A stretch of DNA of 6,731 nucleotides from an uncultured Lachnospiraceae bacterium. GTDB taxonomy: Bacteria > Bacillota_A > Clostridia > Lachnospirales > Lachnospiraceae. The notes beneath the pieces were generated by a model that was not told where the DNA came from, searched no databases, and saw only the letters and a program-made list of their open reading frames with translations. Shown here piece by piece: positions 6,683 to 6,731 of the stretch (position 1 is the first letter of the stretch; each line of letters starts with the position of its first letter). The stretch covers positions 1 to 6,731 of the forward strand of contig CAMKAA010000051.1 in NCBI GenBank assembly GCA_946410365.1, written 5' to 3'. The translations under genes were made by a program, and so were the position numbers.

Positions 6683-6711
6683 CTGCCGCCTGTATGAGCG
6701 GCAGTTTTTTT
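6683..6711 (+). terminator. Strong intrinsic terminator ending the operon
   Basis: CTGCCGC (6683-6689) pairs perfectly with GCGGCAG (6698-6704) around an 8-nt loop (6690-6697), followed at once by seven T residues (6705-6711). Seven A residues (6676-6682) precede the stem, so it can be extended by A-T pairs and could also terminate transcription arriving from the opposite strand. The A-run begins at the last base of the TGA stop of the second ABC gene. Confidence 0.95.
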
Positions 6712-6731
6712 GATCTTATCTGTTTGCGGGC

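Noticed and set aside
1..6731. CRISPR array, insertion sequence, prophage or tRNA-associated integration
   Set aside because: No spaced direct repeats beyond the two-copy 15-mer, no transposase or integrase motifs, no terminal inverted repeats and no tRNA-like folding sequence were seen.

Overview
The window looks like ordinary chromosomal DNA of an anaerobic Gram-positive bacterium of the class Clostridia, most likely Lachnospiraceae-like. This is an inference from moderate GC content, strong AAGGAG/AGGAGG-type ribosome binding sites, tight same-strand gene packing, and the protein families: a YuiD/DUF212 membrane protein, a NudC variant, a DUF2075-type nuclease-helicase and a heterodimeric ABC exporter. 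No phage, insertion sequence, tRNA, rRNA or CRISPR signal was seen.

All five genes lie on the + strand. They are framed by a probable sigma-A promoter (20-49) and a strong intrinsic terminator (6683-6711). Gaps between genes are 26 nt, -11 nt (overlap), about 30-42 nt and -8 nt (overlap), with no convincing terminator or promoter inside. The simplest reading is one five-gene transcription unit. The promoter -10 region is part of a perfect 15-bp tandem duplication (41-70) built around the palindrome TAAGCTTA.

Layout: (1) 85-546, a small integral membrane protein of the DUF212/YuiD group (acid phosphatase / vanadium haloperoxidase-related). (2) 573-1454, a NudC-type NAD(H) pyrophosphatase with zinc ribbon and intact Nudix box, but with a changed NADH-signature loop (SQPW kept, the following PFPxS lost). 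(3) 1444-2997, a protein with an N-terminal PD-(D/E)xK nuclease-like domain followed by a superfamily 1 helicase/ATPase of the DUF2075 (Schlafen group 3-like) type; it overlaps the end of nudC. (4, 5) 3040-4881 and 4874-6676, two full-length ABC exporter half-transporters (TMD-NBD). Their ATPase motifs are degenerate in a complementary way, so they very probably form an asymmetric heterodimer.

The exporter pair is confidently a functional unit. The link between the Nudix enzyme and the nuclease-helicase is suggested only by the 11-nt gene overlap. That pair is the most plausible place for undescribed biology here (nucleotide/NAD-cap metabolism coupled to nucleic acid processing or defence), but the sequence does not prove a shared function. 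The exporter substrate cannot be read from the window.
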